DNA of 6,275 bases from Bacteroidota bacterium (lineage in GTDB: Bacteria > Bacteroidota > Bacteroidia > Bacteroidales > UBA1556): the NCBI GenBank assembly GCA_003648395.1, contig QMPB01000290.1, positions 1 to 6,275 on the forward strand, in the 5' to 3' direction. Below the pieces are notes generated by a model, which searched no databases, was not told where the DNA came from, and was given only the letters and a program-made list of their open reading frames with translations. Position 1 is the first letter of the stretch. Each line of letters opens with the position of its first letter. Below, piece by piece: positions 1 through 6,271 of this stretch. Position numbers and translations under genes: made by a program.

Positions 1-18
1 CCTCTAGAATTAGTATTC

Positions 19-70
19 ATAACCATGGGGCTCCGCCCATGGTTATTCGTATTTGACCCTTTCAGGGTCA
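19..70 (+). repeat. REP-like two-hairpin repeat, copy A
   Basis: Two perfect inverted repeats sit side by side. The first has an 11-bp stem (19-29 with 36-46) and a six-base loop. The second, seven bases later, has a 7-bp stem (54-60 with 64-70) around the loop TTC. There is no T-tract after either stem, so this is not a typical intrinsic terminator. A second element with the same order, orientation and TTC loop but a different stem sequence lies at 3506-3553. That makes an interspersed palindromic repeat family likely. I infer resemblance to REP/RAYT-type elements; no transposase is in the window. Confidence 0.65.
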
Positions 71-161
71 GTGATATACGTAGTACTCTATAATTGTAAT
101 AATAAAGGCAATTTACACTGATTTGTTACAATTAATTAATACTAATAATATTAAAAAATAG

Positions 162-169
162 TACATTTG
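162..169 (+). promoter_or_regulatory. Bacteroidota -7 promoter box (TACATTTG)
   Basis: TACATTTG matches the Bacteroidota -7 consensus TAnnTTTG exactly. It ends only four bases before the ATG at 174, so the transcript would have almost no leader, unless the true promoter is further upstream. No TTG lies at the usual distance of about 17-23 bases upstream, which weakens the call. It would drive the small gene at 174 and nadD. Confidence 0.45.
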
Positions 170-173
170 CATA

Positions 174-530
174 ATGAGCGAAACTAAAGACTACCTTATT
201 ATTCTACTTCGGAAGATATATGCACTGTCTGCACCAGGTGATTTTGACGCAACGGAAGATACTTCTGAAGAAATATTAATGGATGGATTATTTAATATTG
301 ATCCTTTTTTTTATGACGTTTTGAAAGATTTTGTTTCTTCATTAAAAACTGTGATTGTGACAAAAAAAGAACAACATAGTAATCAAGCTAATAACAGTGC
401 AATTGATTCAATTGTAAAAGAGCTAAAAACTAATATTACAATATTGAAAAACGAGTGTAAAAGTCAGCATATAAATATAGATTACGAATTAGAACAATTA
501 TTAAATAATGGCAACATTATCGAAGAATAA
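174..530 (+). CDS. Uncharacterised 118-aa protein upstream of nadD
   Basis: I do not recognise this protein family. The product is soluble-looking, with no signal peptide or membrane segment, and is mostly predicted helix. An acidic stretch lies at about residues 23-38, a Lys/Gln/Asn-rich linker at about 63-75, and a probable helical, possibly coiled-coil C-terminal part at about 75-112. The ATG at 174 is the first start in the frame and lies just after a TAnnTTTG box. The next in-frame ATG, codon 36, would remove a third of the protein. The last 23 bases overlap nadD in another frame, which suggests co-transcription and translational coupling. No Shine-Dalgarno sequence is evident, as is common in this phylum. 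The gene call is fairly secure because of the overlap and ORF length; the function is unknown, and any link to NAD synthesis is only contextual. Confidence 0.7.
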   Translation: MSETKDYLIILLRKIYALSAPGDFDATEDTSEEILMDGLFNIDPFFYDVLKDFVSSLKTVIVTKKEQHSNQANNSAIDSIVKELKTNITILKNECKSQHINIDYELEQLLNNGNIIEE

Positions 531-1104
531 AACAGGCTTATTTTTTGGGTCATTCAATCCAATACATGTGGGACATCTTATTATAGCAAATCATATGGTT
601 GAGCATACGGATTTAGATGAGGTATGGTTTATAATTTCACCCCAGAGTCCATTCAAAAAGAAAAGCAGTTTACTAGCCAATCATCATCGATTTGCTTTGG
701 TGAATTATGCTGTAGAAGACAACCCAAAGCTTTGGGCATCAAATATTGAATTCAATATGCCAACTCCATCTTATACAACACATACACTAGCCTTTTTGGA
801 AGAGAAATATCCAATGAAAGACTTTTCATTAATAATGGGAGAAGATAATATTGTAAATATTAATAAGTGGAAAAACTATGAGGTAATAATAAATAATTAT
901 AAGATTTATGTTTACCCAAGACCAAATACAAAGAAATCGGAATTTCAAGAATTAAAGAATGTAATAATGGTTAATGATGTTCCTCAGATGGAGATAAGCT
1001 CATCATTTATTAGGCGAAGTATTAAAGAAGGAAAGAATGTTAGGTATTTACTTCCACATAGAGTTTTTGAATATGTAAGTGAGATGCACTTTTACGAGAA
1101 ATAG
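508..1104 (+). CDS. nadD: Nicotinate-nucleotide adenylyltransferase NadD
   Basis: This cytosolic enzyme transfers AMP from ATP to nicotinate mononucleotide, giving deamido-NAD+ in the de novo and Preiss-Handler routes to NAD. The 198-residue length is normal for NadD. The nucleotidyltransferase signature GSFNPIHVGH is at residues 14-23, with both histidines of the HxGH motif. The SPQSPFK segment at 44-50 fits the substrate-side loop. GEDNIVNINKW (111-121) corresponds to the family's GxDN...W region, and ISSSFIRR (163-170) is the C-terminal ISSTxIR phosphate-binding motif. The ATG at 508 is the only start upstream of the signature, so the 23-bp overlap with the preceding small gene is real. 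A hairpin terminator follows 26 bases after the stop. Identification is firm; expression is probably from the promoter upstream of 174. Confidence 0.96.
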   Translation: MATLSKNKTGLFFGSFNPIHVGHLIIANHMVEHTDLDEVWFIISPQSPFKKKSSLLANHHRFALVNYAVEDNPKLWASNIEFNMPTPSYTTHTLAFLEEKYPMKDFSLIMGEDNIVNINKWKNYEVIINNYKIYVYPRPNTKKSEFQELKNVIMVNDVPQMEISSSFIRRSIKEGKNVRYLLPHRVFEYVSEMHFYEK

Positions 1105-1125
1105 ATAATAAATACTAGACTAAAC

Positions 1126-1157
1126 AAAAAAAGCCCCAATAAATTGGAGCTTTTCTT
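1126..1157. terminator. Bidirectional intrinsic terminator between nadD and the EF-G paralogue
   Basis: A 10-bp stem with one mismatch pairs 1131-1140 with 1143-1152. It is preceded by seven A residues (1126-1132) and followed by a T-rich run (TTTTCTTGTTT). Read on the minus strand, the hairpin is followed by seven T residues. It lies between two convergent genes and can serve both; the T-run is better on the minus strand. Confidence 0.85.
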
Positions 1158-1176
1158 GTTTATATAAAGAAATATT

Positions 1177-3306
1177 CTATTCATCTTCTTGTTCTTCAGC
1201 GTACTTCTTAAGAAGGTCAGACTGAACATCACTTGGAAGCTGAGAATAATCAGCATAAGTCATTGAGAATGTACCTCTACCCGAAGTTAATGAACTAAGA
1301 GAGGTGCTATATCTATTCATTTCAGCGAGAGGAACTCTAGCAGAAATTTTCTGATAATGGCCTTCAGCATCCATACCCATAATCATAGCTCTACGACCCT
1401 GTAAATCAGTCATTACACTACCCATCATTTCTTCAGGAACTAATACTTCTACATTATATATAGGCTCCATTATTTTAGGACCTGCATTCTTAAAAGCAGT
1501 GCTAAAGGCATGGCGACCAGCTAGTTTAAATGAAATCTCGTTAGAGTCAACGGCATGCATTTTACCATCGTAAATATAAACAACAATATCACGAGCATAA
1601 GAACCTGTTAAAGGTCCTTCTTCCATTTTCTCATTTATTCCTTTAAGGATAGCTGGCATAAATCGAGTATCAATAGCACCACCAACTATACAGTTGTGGA
1701 ACATTAATTTACCACCCCATTCCAATATATGCTCATCAGTATGACGAACATTAAAATCTGTAGGATGAGGATATCCTTCACTATAAGGCTGAATCATCAT
1801 ATGAACTTCACCAAACTGTCCAGAGCCTCCTGATTGCTTTTTATGCTTATAATTAGCTCTTGCCGTTTTAGTTATAGTCTCACGATATGGAATTTTAGGA
1901 GTAATAAACTCAAAGTCTATTTTATAAATTTTATCAAAATACCATTTAGCAATATTAATATGCTGCTCACCCATACCTGAAATAATAAGCTGTTTCAATT
2001 CTCTTGAATATTGAACACCGAAAGAAGGATCCGTTTTGTGCATTTCGTTCAACAATAGACCTAATTTTTCATCATCAGTGGAGTTAATTGCCTTAATAGC
2101 AACGCTATAAATTGGATCTGGAAAAACAATCTCTTCCAGTTTAACTTCTTTATGAGAAAAATCAGCGAGTGTATCATTAGTACCTGTAGATTTCAACTTA
2201 ATAGCAGCACCAATATCACCAGCATATAGTTTTTCAACTTTATCTCTAGTCTTACCATTGCTTAACAAAATTTGTGATAATCTTTCCTTAGAACCTGTAG
2301 TGGTATTAATAAGATCCATACCTTCTTCTACAGAACCACCATAAACTCTAAAATAAGAAACTTCACCCAAATGAGGTTCAATTTCAGTTTTAAAAACAAA
2401 TAAAGTAGTAGGATCCTCAAGATTTGAATTCATTTTCACACCATCAGTAGTCTTTCTATAACGACGACCTGGGCGAGGTGCAGAAAGAGCGATAAACTCA
2501 AGAATACGACCGGCACCGATACACTGCTTAGCAGAAGTAATAAATACAGGAAAATAAGCTCTGTTTGCAACACCTAATCTAATACCTTCACGCAATTGAT
2601 CAATGGTTAGAGTATCATTTTCAAAATAAATTTCCATTAGCTCCTCAGAGCCTTCAGCTGCTGCTTCTATTAGAGCTTTTTCCATCTCTAATGCTTTTTC
2701 CTTTTCAGATTCAGGAATATCAGTAATTTCAGCATCGCCTCCACCTTTACTATATTTGATTTGCTTCATATAAACCAAATCAATTACTGTATCAAAGTCT
2801 GGACCTTGATTAATCGGATATTGGGCAACAGTTACTTTATCACCATAAGCATTTTTTAACTGTGCTAAAGTTTCTTCAAAATTAGATTTTTCATGATCCA
2901 ATTGATTCATAATAAAAACAACTGGCATATTTAATTTAGAAGTATTTCTCCAAGCTATTTCAACTCCAACATTAAGACCTTCATGTGTATCAACAACCAA
3001 AAGTGCTGTATCAGCAACATTAAGAGCAGTTACTACTTCTCCCACATAATCAGAAGTTCCTGGAGTATCTATTATATTAATTTTCTTATTATTATACTCT
3101 GTATGCATAATAGTAGAAACAACAGAACCTCCTTTATCTAATTCAATATCTCTATAATCAGAAACGGTATTCTTGTCTTCAATAGAACCTCGACGTTTAA
3201 TTTTTCCTCCTTCGAAAAGCATAGCCTCGGCTAGTGTGGTCTTTCCAGACTTGGCCCCGCCAACTAATGCAATGTTTTTAATGTCATTATCTTTAAATGT
3301 TTTCAT
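1177..3306 (-). CDS. EF-G paralogue of the Bacteroidota EF-G2 type, G domain altered
   Basis: This is a 709-residue homologue of elongation factor G, the translocase that moves tRNA and mRNA through the ribosome. Domains are in normal order: G (about 1-280), II (285-385), III (395-470), IV (475-605, with QSGGSGQFGEV at 491-501) and V (from IMEPIYNVEV at 612). The P-loop GGAKSGKT is kept (16-23). Other G motifs deviate from canonical EF-G: switch I has KGGS (58-61) where RGIT is expected, DTPGH is DTPGT (80-84, catalytic His replaced by Thr84), and NKxD is NQLD (134-137). The domain IV tip GKMHAVDS (581-588) keeps its histidine. From memory it closely resembles Bacteroides thetaiotaomicron EF-G2, reported to lack GTPase activity and to act under nutrient limitation. 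So it is likely an auxiliary rather than the main EF-G. The start at 3306 lies 15 codons before the P-loop. It is transcribed alone, convergent with nadD. Confidence 0.92.
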   Translation of the reverse strand: MKTFKDNDIKNIALVGGAKSGKTTLAEAMLFEGGKIKRRGSIEDKNTVSDYRDIELDKGGSVVSTIMHTEYNNKKINIIDTPGTSDYVGEVVTALNVADTALLVVDTHEGLNVGVEIAWRNTSKLNMPVVFIMNQLDHEKSNFEETLAQLKNAYGDKVTVAQYPINQGPDFDTVIDLVYMKQIKYSKGGGDAEITDIPESEKEKALEMEKALIEAAAEGSEELMEIYFENDTLTIDQLREGIRLGVANRAYFPVFITSAKQCIGAGRILEFIALSAPRPGRRYRKTTDGVKMNSNLEDPTTLFVFKTEIEPHLGEVSYFRVYGGSVEEGMDLINTTTGSKERLSQILLSNGKTRDKVEKLYAGDIGAAIKLKSTGTNDTLADFSHKEVKLEEIVFPDPIYSVAIKAINSTDDEKLGLLLNEMHKTDPSFGVQYSRELKQLIISGMGEQHINIAKWYFDKIYKIDFEFITPKIPYRETITKTARANYKHKKQSGGSGQFGEVHMMIQPYSEGYPHPTDFNVRHTDEHILEWGGKLMFHNCIVGGAIDTRFMPAILKGINEKMEEGPLTGSYARDIVVYIYDGKMHAVDSNEISFKLAGRHAFSTAFKNAGPKIMEPIYNVEVLVPEEMMGSVMTDLQGRRAMIMGMDAEGHYQKISARVPLAEMNRYSTSLSSLTSGRGTFSMTYADYSQLPSDVQSDLLKKYAEEQEDE

Positions 3307-3355
3307 ATGAACTAATTTTATATGTATAAAATATGATTTTCCTCTTAAAGGGACG

Positions 3356-3363
3356 TAAAAGTA
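3356..3363 (-). promoter_or_regulatory. Possible -7 promoter box for the EF-G paralogue
   Basis: On the minus strand this reads TACTTTTA, one base away from TAnnTTTG. It lies about 50 bases upstream of the ATG at 3306. The intervening leader is A/T-rich and contains a 7-bp inverted repeat (3315-3321 with 3326-3332) just upstream of the start, with no Shine-Dalgarno sequence near it. No clear -33 TTG is present, so the call is tentative. Confidence 0.35.
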
Positions 3364-3505
3364 AGAAAAAATAGCGAATAATTTTATATGAAAAAAAGAT
3401 AATCTGAAAAAGCTGTTTTATTACATAAAATGGGGAATAAAATGAAGAATTGGGGGTTGATTATCTGTTTGTTGTTTTCTCTGTACCTCGTACTTTGTAC
3501 TCGTT

Positions 3506-3553
3506 TCCTAGCAGTACCTACTAGGATATTTACCTTTGACTACTTCGTAGTCA
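3506..3553 (+). repeat. REP-like two-hairpin repeat, copy B
   Basis: The first hairpin pairs TCCTAG (3506-3511) with CTAGGA (3521-3526), extended by a mismatch and two more pairs around a TAC loop. The second has a perfect 7-bp stem (3537-3543 with 3547-3553) around the loop TTC. Compared with 54-70, the outer four pairs (TGAC/GTCA) and the TTC loop are identical. The inner three pairs changed from CCT/AGG to TAC/GTA, so pairing is preserved by compensatory substitution. Just upstream (3483-3503) is a GTAC-rich stretch of the kind often seen in Bacteroidota intergenic DNA. With copy B, the leader of the EF-G gene and the terminator at 3586, this accounts for most of the gene-free stretch 3307-3707. 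Confidence 0.6.
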
Positions 3554-3585
3554 ATAATGAAGTATAATTCCTAAGGTCTTTAAAT

Positions 3586-3636
3586 ATAATAGCTCTCGGA
3601 TAAAATTCGAGAGCTATTATTATTTTAATTTTTTTT
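3586..3636. terminator. Strong hairpin terminator in the deoC to EF-G gap
   Basis: A perfect 13-bp stem (3586-3598 with 3608-3620) can extend inward by three pairs around an AAA loop. On the plus strand it is followed by TATTTTAA and eight T residues (3629-3636). On the minus strand it lies about 88 bases after the deoC stop and is followed by a weaker T-rich stretch. The simplest role is termination of the DUF502-deoC transcript. The better T-tract, however, faces the plus strand, where no convincing gene precedes it. Confidence 0.75.
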
Positions 3637-3651
3637 AAACTCAAATGCTGA

Positions 3652-3664
3652 GCGATTTTATCGC
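3652..3664. other. Small hairpin downstream of deoC
   Basis: A perfect 5-bp stem (GCGAT with ATCGC) encloses a TTT loop, about 44 bases past the deoC stop on the minus strand. There is no T-tract after it on that strand, so it is not a terminator by itself. It may protect the 3' end of the deoC transcript, or be chance. I see nothing else in 3665-3707. Confidence 0.3.
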
Positions 3665-3707
3665 GTTGCTTTTCATATTAACAACAACAACTCTTCAATA
3701 AACATTT

Positions 3708-4556
3708 TTACTTTAACTTCAAAAGCGCTTCAAGTACTCTACCTGCCAAGCGACTAGCTCCAATTCTAAACCATTTATTATTCATCCATGGCTCTCCAAG
3801 CACTGCTTCAAGCACAAGAAAATATTGCTTTGCAACCTCAACTTCAGAGATACCTCCTGCTGGTTTAATACCAATCATAACTCCAGTTTTATCGTAATGA
3901 GCTTTTATTACATCAAGCATTACAATAAAGGCTTCAAGAGTAGCTGCTGGTTGCATTTTACCTGTTGAGGTTTTAATAAAATTAGCTCCTGCTGCAATGG
4001 CAATTTCTGATGCTAGTTTAACTTTATTAAGATCTTTCAATTCACCTGTTTCAAGAATTACCTTTAAATGCGCATCACCACATGCTGCTTTAATTTCCTT
4101 AACTTCATTAAAGACATATTCGTAATCTTCTTCCAAAAATCTACCTCTAGAAATCACCATATCAATCTCATCGGCACCTTGTTCAACCGCATACTTTACC
4201 TCTGCAATACGTATTGGTAATGGTGACTGTCCACTTGGAAAAGCGCCTGCCACACAAGCCACATTAATACCTGTATTCTGGAGTTGAGCCTTTGCCAAAG
4301 CAGCAAAAGGTGGATAAAAACATACTGCTGCAACATTGGGCACATCAGGGCGATTGGAATGAAAACTTCTTGCTTGCTTACACAATTCTGTTGCGGTTTT
4401 ATTTGTGTCTTTACCTTCTAGAGTAGTTAAATCTATACTATTTAGTACTTTTCTAAGCACCTCTTTTTCTGAGAATAGTTGTGATTCTCCTTTTAGTATT
4501 TCTTCTATTCGAGATTTTACTTTATTCTCATCTAATTCTTCTAATTTCCACTGCAT
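3708..4556 (-). CDS. deoC: Deoxyribose-phosphate aldolase DeoC
   Basis: This cytosolic class I aldolase splits 2-deoxyribose 5-phosphate into glyceraldehyde 3-phosphate and acetaldehyde, feeding deoxynucleosides into central metabolism. At 282 residues it is somewhat longer than the E. coli enzyme, with about 30 extra residues at the N-terminus. IDLTTLEGKDT (41-51) matches the family's substrate-binding start of the barrel. DEIDMVI (129-135) supplies the catalytic aspartate at 132. FIKTSTGK (193-200) carries the Schiff-base lysine at 195, and IGIKPAGGI (228-236) the second catalytic lysine at 231. All key residues are present, so the enzyme should be active. It starts 10 bases after the DUF502 gene stop, in the same direction, and is probably co-transcribed with it. 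The hairpin at 3586 ends the unit. Confidence 0.95.
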   Translation of the reverse strand: MQWKLEELDENKVKSRIEEILKGESQLFSEKEVLRKVLNSIDLTTLEGKDTNKTATELCKQARSFHSNRPDVPNVAAVCFYPPFAALAKAQLQNTGINVACVAGAFPSGQSPLPIRIAEVKYAVEQGADEIDMVISRGRFLEEDYEYVFNEVKEIKAACGDAHLKVILETGELKDLNKVKLASEIAIAAGANFIKTSTGKMQPAATLEAFIVMLDVIKAHYDKTGVMIGIKPAGGISEVEVAKQYFLVLEAVLGEPWMNNKWFRIGASRLAGRVLEALLKLK

Positions 4557-4566
4557 AATAAAAATC

Positions 4567-5166
4567 TTATTTAATTTCTTTTTCTTTTCTCTGTTCTTTT
4601 ACATTAGTTATACCTCCTGAAACAACAAATTTCATAGTTTCAGTTGGTGACGAATCAAGCTTTTTCACATTAACTCTAGGCACAACATACACATTCCCCA
4701 TAATACTATATGAAAAGGGAACATAAACACTAACAAATCCCTCTTTAATTCCTAAATCTGTTAAATCTGTTTGAGTAAGAAACCCTATTTGACTTACATC
4801 AGAGTCATTATTAATTTTAATAATAACAGGTTCTGTAAATTTTTTCTTACTTCCCACAAACGCTTCCAAAAGATCTTTTACTGAACTGTATATTATCTTA
4901 ACAATAGGTGCTCTGTTTATTAGTCTATCAATTCCTTTAAATGCAGGAGTAGTTACTAACCTAGTACCAACAAACCCAACAATGGTAACACCTCCAATAA
5001 TTATCACCAAACCTAAACCCGGAATATCAAGGTTTAATAAGGTGTCTAACTTCTGAAATAAATAATATAGAACTGCAAATGTTGCAAAAATAGGAACTAC
5101 AAATAAAAGTCCTTGTCCAAAGTACTTTATTAACTGAGACCAAACGAATTTAGATTTTATCTTCAT
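4567..5166 (-). CDS. DUF502 family inner-membrane protein
   Basis: This 199-residue membrane protein belongs to the DUF502 family, whose function is not established. A basic N-terminus is followed by two hydrophobic segments at about residues 18-37 and 50-70. The conserved family region RAPIVKIIYSSVKDLLEAF (85-103) follows. A soluble C-terminal domain contains VSVYVPFSYSIMGNVYVVP (145-163) and ends with the SGG motif at 183-185 and a Lys/Glu-rich tail. The length is normal for the family, and it looks intact. The ATG at 5166 is preceded by a TATCTTTG promoter box 19 bases upstream, which supports the start. It probably heads a two-gene operon with deoC. That pairing gives no obvious functional clue, since an aldolase of deoxynucleoside breakdown has no known membrane partner of this kind. 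Confidence 0.85.
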   Translation of the reverse strand: MKIKSKFVWSQLIKYFGQGLLFVVPIFATFAVLYYLFQKLDTLLNLDIPGLGLVIIIGGVTIVGFVGTRLVTTPAFKGIDRLINRAPIVKIIYSSVKDLLEAFVGSKKKFTEPVIIKINNDSDVSQIGFLTQTDLTDLGIKEGFVSVYVPFSYSIMGNVYVVPRVNVKKLDSSPTETMKFVVSGGITNVKEQRKEKEIK

Positions 5167-5185
5167 GATGTGAGGATTTAATTGG

Positions 5186-5193
5186 CAAAGATA
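5186..5193 (-). promoter_or_regulatory. Bacteroidota -7 promoter box (TATCTTTG) for DUF502-deoC
   Basis: The minus strand reads TATCTTTG, an exact TAnnTTTG match, 19 bases upstream of the DUF502 ATG. A TTTGAC element lies upstream, with 14 bases between its TTG and the box. That is shorter than the usual 17-23, so the -33 element is suboptimal. The box lies beyond the remains of the transporter pseudogene, implying that DUF502-deoC has its own promoter. Confidence 0.6.
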
Positions 5194-5225
5194 AGGAAGC
5201 TAATTGTCAAATCATACTTTAAAAT

Positions 5226-5775
5226 CTATTTATCACTTCTTTTTAGGCTCCCTTCAAAAACAAGTACTAATAAATAAACTAGAACAAGAACACTCATAAC
5301 AGTTGCAGGAATTGCATTGAATCAACTCCACCTTCACCAACAAATAGTTCAATAATTGCAGGTGTTAGAACAATAGATGCTAAGAAAGCACCAAATACTC
5401 CAACGATTGAATAATTTAGGTTTCCATTAAGTTTTACTGAAAAAGGAATAATAGCAACACCTGGAGGATTAGCTGCAATAATAACAAACCCAATAAACAG
5501 GTCGGAGCTAGTATCAAAGAATATTGACGCAACAAATAAAAGGGCACTACCAAAAACCAAATAATTAAGAAATATTCCTGTAAGCATAGGTTTTACAACG
5601 GTCTTTAGGGGAAATAATTACCTAAATGACAAACCAGACAATGAGAATGTCATAACAATAGCAAGAAACCAAAATGTAAATGGAGCAAGAGTATCAGCAA
5701 GATGAGGCAAAAATATTCCTCCTAGAACTGATAAAACGAGAAGTGTATTTTTATTTACAATTAATTTTTTATCAT
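5226..5775 (-). pseudogene. Decayed SBF/BASS-type (bile acid:sodium symporter family) transporter
   Basis: Three pieces in minus-strand order read as one SBF-family transporter. From the ATG at 5775 the frame breaks in a six-A run (5765-5770). One extra A would give MIKKLIVNKNTLLVLSVLGG, a typical SBF first membrane segment. This reading runs through FTFWFLAIVMTFSLSGLSFR to an in-frame TAA at 5618-5620. The same frame then continues from 5617 to the TGA at 5294-5296, encoding NYLVFGSALLFVASIFF, the family-type NPPGVAIIPFS stretch and GVDSMQFLQLL. At about 5319-5330 another frame takes over with FNAIPATVMSVLVLVYLLVL and ends at TAG 5226-5228, like the last membrane segment and C-terminus of these transporters. 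The whole spans about 183 codons against roughly 300 in the family, so most of segments 6-9 appear deleted. A complete transporter cannot be made. The substrate is unknown. Family assignment is from recalled sequence patterns. Confidence 0.75.
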
Positions 5776-5830
5776 TTGGTAAAAATAATCAATTACAAAC
5801 TAAAATAAAAGTAAATAGTTAAAACAAAAA

Positions 5831-6196
5831 CTATGAAACCAACCAGTCTTTGGCTTCCTCGATAGTATCAAAAGCTTTTACCTCTGATTTAGTAAACGAA
5901 TTTAATGAATTTAATAATATTTTTTTAGATGTAGATAGTCCAACAGTTGCTGATTTTTTTGTTATTGGTTTAGCAAGTTTTGCTGCATTTTTTATCCACT
6001 GTATTGTTTCTCCAAAAGTAAAAGAACCTGTAACATCAGTAAGAGTTAAAACATCTTTTTTACGTAAATCAACTAAATACTTCGTATTATCGTTTCCTTC
6101 TTCAATTTTAGGAGCAAAGTCCTTTGGGCTTTTAAGATTAGTCCAATCATTAAAGAAAATTGTTTTTCCCTTGTATAAAATTTTATTCAAAGCCAT
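5831..6196 (-). CDS. Small STAS/SpoIIAA-like protein
   Basis: This 121-residue soluble protein has the look of a single STAS/SEC14-like (SpoIIAA-like) domain. It has alternating strands and helices, with a core strand KYLVDLRKK (39-47), followed by LTDVTGSFTFGETIQWIK (52-69). A second strand-helix unit, KKSATVGLSTSKKILLN, begins near 80. The ending FDTIEEAKDWLVS (109-121) is typical of small proteins of this group in Bacteroidota. There is no signal peptide or membrane segment. The ATG at 6196 is the first start and leaves a complete domain. Such domains often act as anti-sigma antagonists or ligand-binding modules, but no partner kinase or sigma factor is nearby, so the role here is unknown. 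It lies 55 bases upstream of the transporter pseudogene, on the same strand, and may once have shared its transcript. An antisense ORF across it is a shadow. Confidence 0.75.
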   Translation of the reverse strand: MALNKILYKGKTIFFNDWTNLKSPKDFAPKIEEGNDNTKYLVDLRKKDVLTLTDVTGSFTFGETIQWIKNAAKLAKPITKKSATVGLSTSKKILLNSLNSFTKSEVKAFDTIEEAKDWLVS

Positions 6197-6234
6197 TATT
6201 AAAGTATTTTATTACTTAAATTAATATCAATTCC

Positions 6235-6271
6235 AAAAAAAAGCCTAACTGACAGAAAGTCAATTAGGCTT
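6235..6271 (-). terminator. Intrinsic terminator of a minus-strand gene beyond the right edge
   Basis: A 13-bp stem with one G-T wobble pairs 6241-6253 with 6259-6271 around a five-base loop. On the minus strand it is followed by eight T residues (6235-6242), a classic intrinsic terminator. It lies upstream of the STAS-like gene, so it should end a minus-strand gene whose coding part is outside the window. This implies that the STAS-like gene has its own promoter between 6197 and 6234, where I see only A/T-rich DNA and no exact TAnnTTTG. Confidence 0.85.

Noticed and set aside
19..46. First 11-bp hairpin as a terminator of an upstream gene
   Set aside because: No T-run follows on the plus strand and no A-tract mirrors one on the minus strand. 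The pairing with a second hairpin and a second copy elsewhere fits a repeat element better.
3483..3503. GTAC-rich repeat as a CRISPR-like or operator array
   Set aside because: The repeats are short and irregular, with no spacers of constant length and no regulator gene nearby. It resembles common low-complexity intergenic repeats of Bacteroidota.
4405..4620. Plus-strand ORF of 71 codons opposite the deoC start and the DUF502 end
   Set aside because: It spans the antisense of two well-supported genes. Its Phe/Ser-rich composition is the reverse complement of Glu/Lys-rich coding, so it is a shadow.
5294..5587. Minus-strand ORF of 97 codons as a stand-alone small membrane protein
   Set aside because: The same frame continues upstream past a single TAA with transporter-like sequence, and a downstream frame supplies the matching C-terminus. 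It is an internal fragment of the transporter pseudogene, and its ATG is an internal Met.
6199..6206. TACTTTAA on the minus strand, 21 bases after a TTG, as a promoter for the STAS-like gene
   Set aside because: It misses both final consensus positions of TAnnTTTG and ends two bases from the ATG. In DNA this A/T-rich, such a match is expected by chance.
5850..6224. Plus-strand ORF of 124 codons opposite the STAS-like gene
   Set aside because: It is almost entirely antisense to 5831-6196, whose product has a coherent domain and C-terminal motif. The plus-strand product has no recognisable pattern and low-complexity Phe/Ser/Val content.
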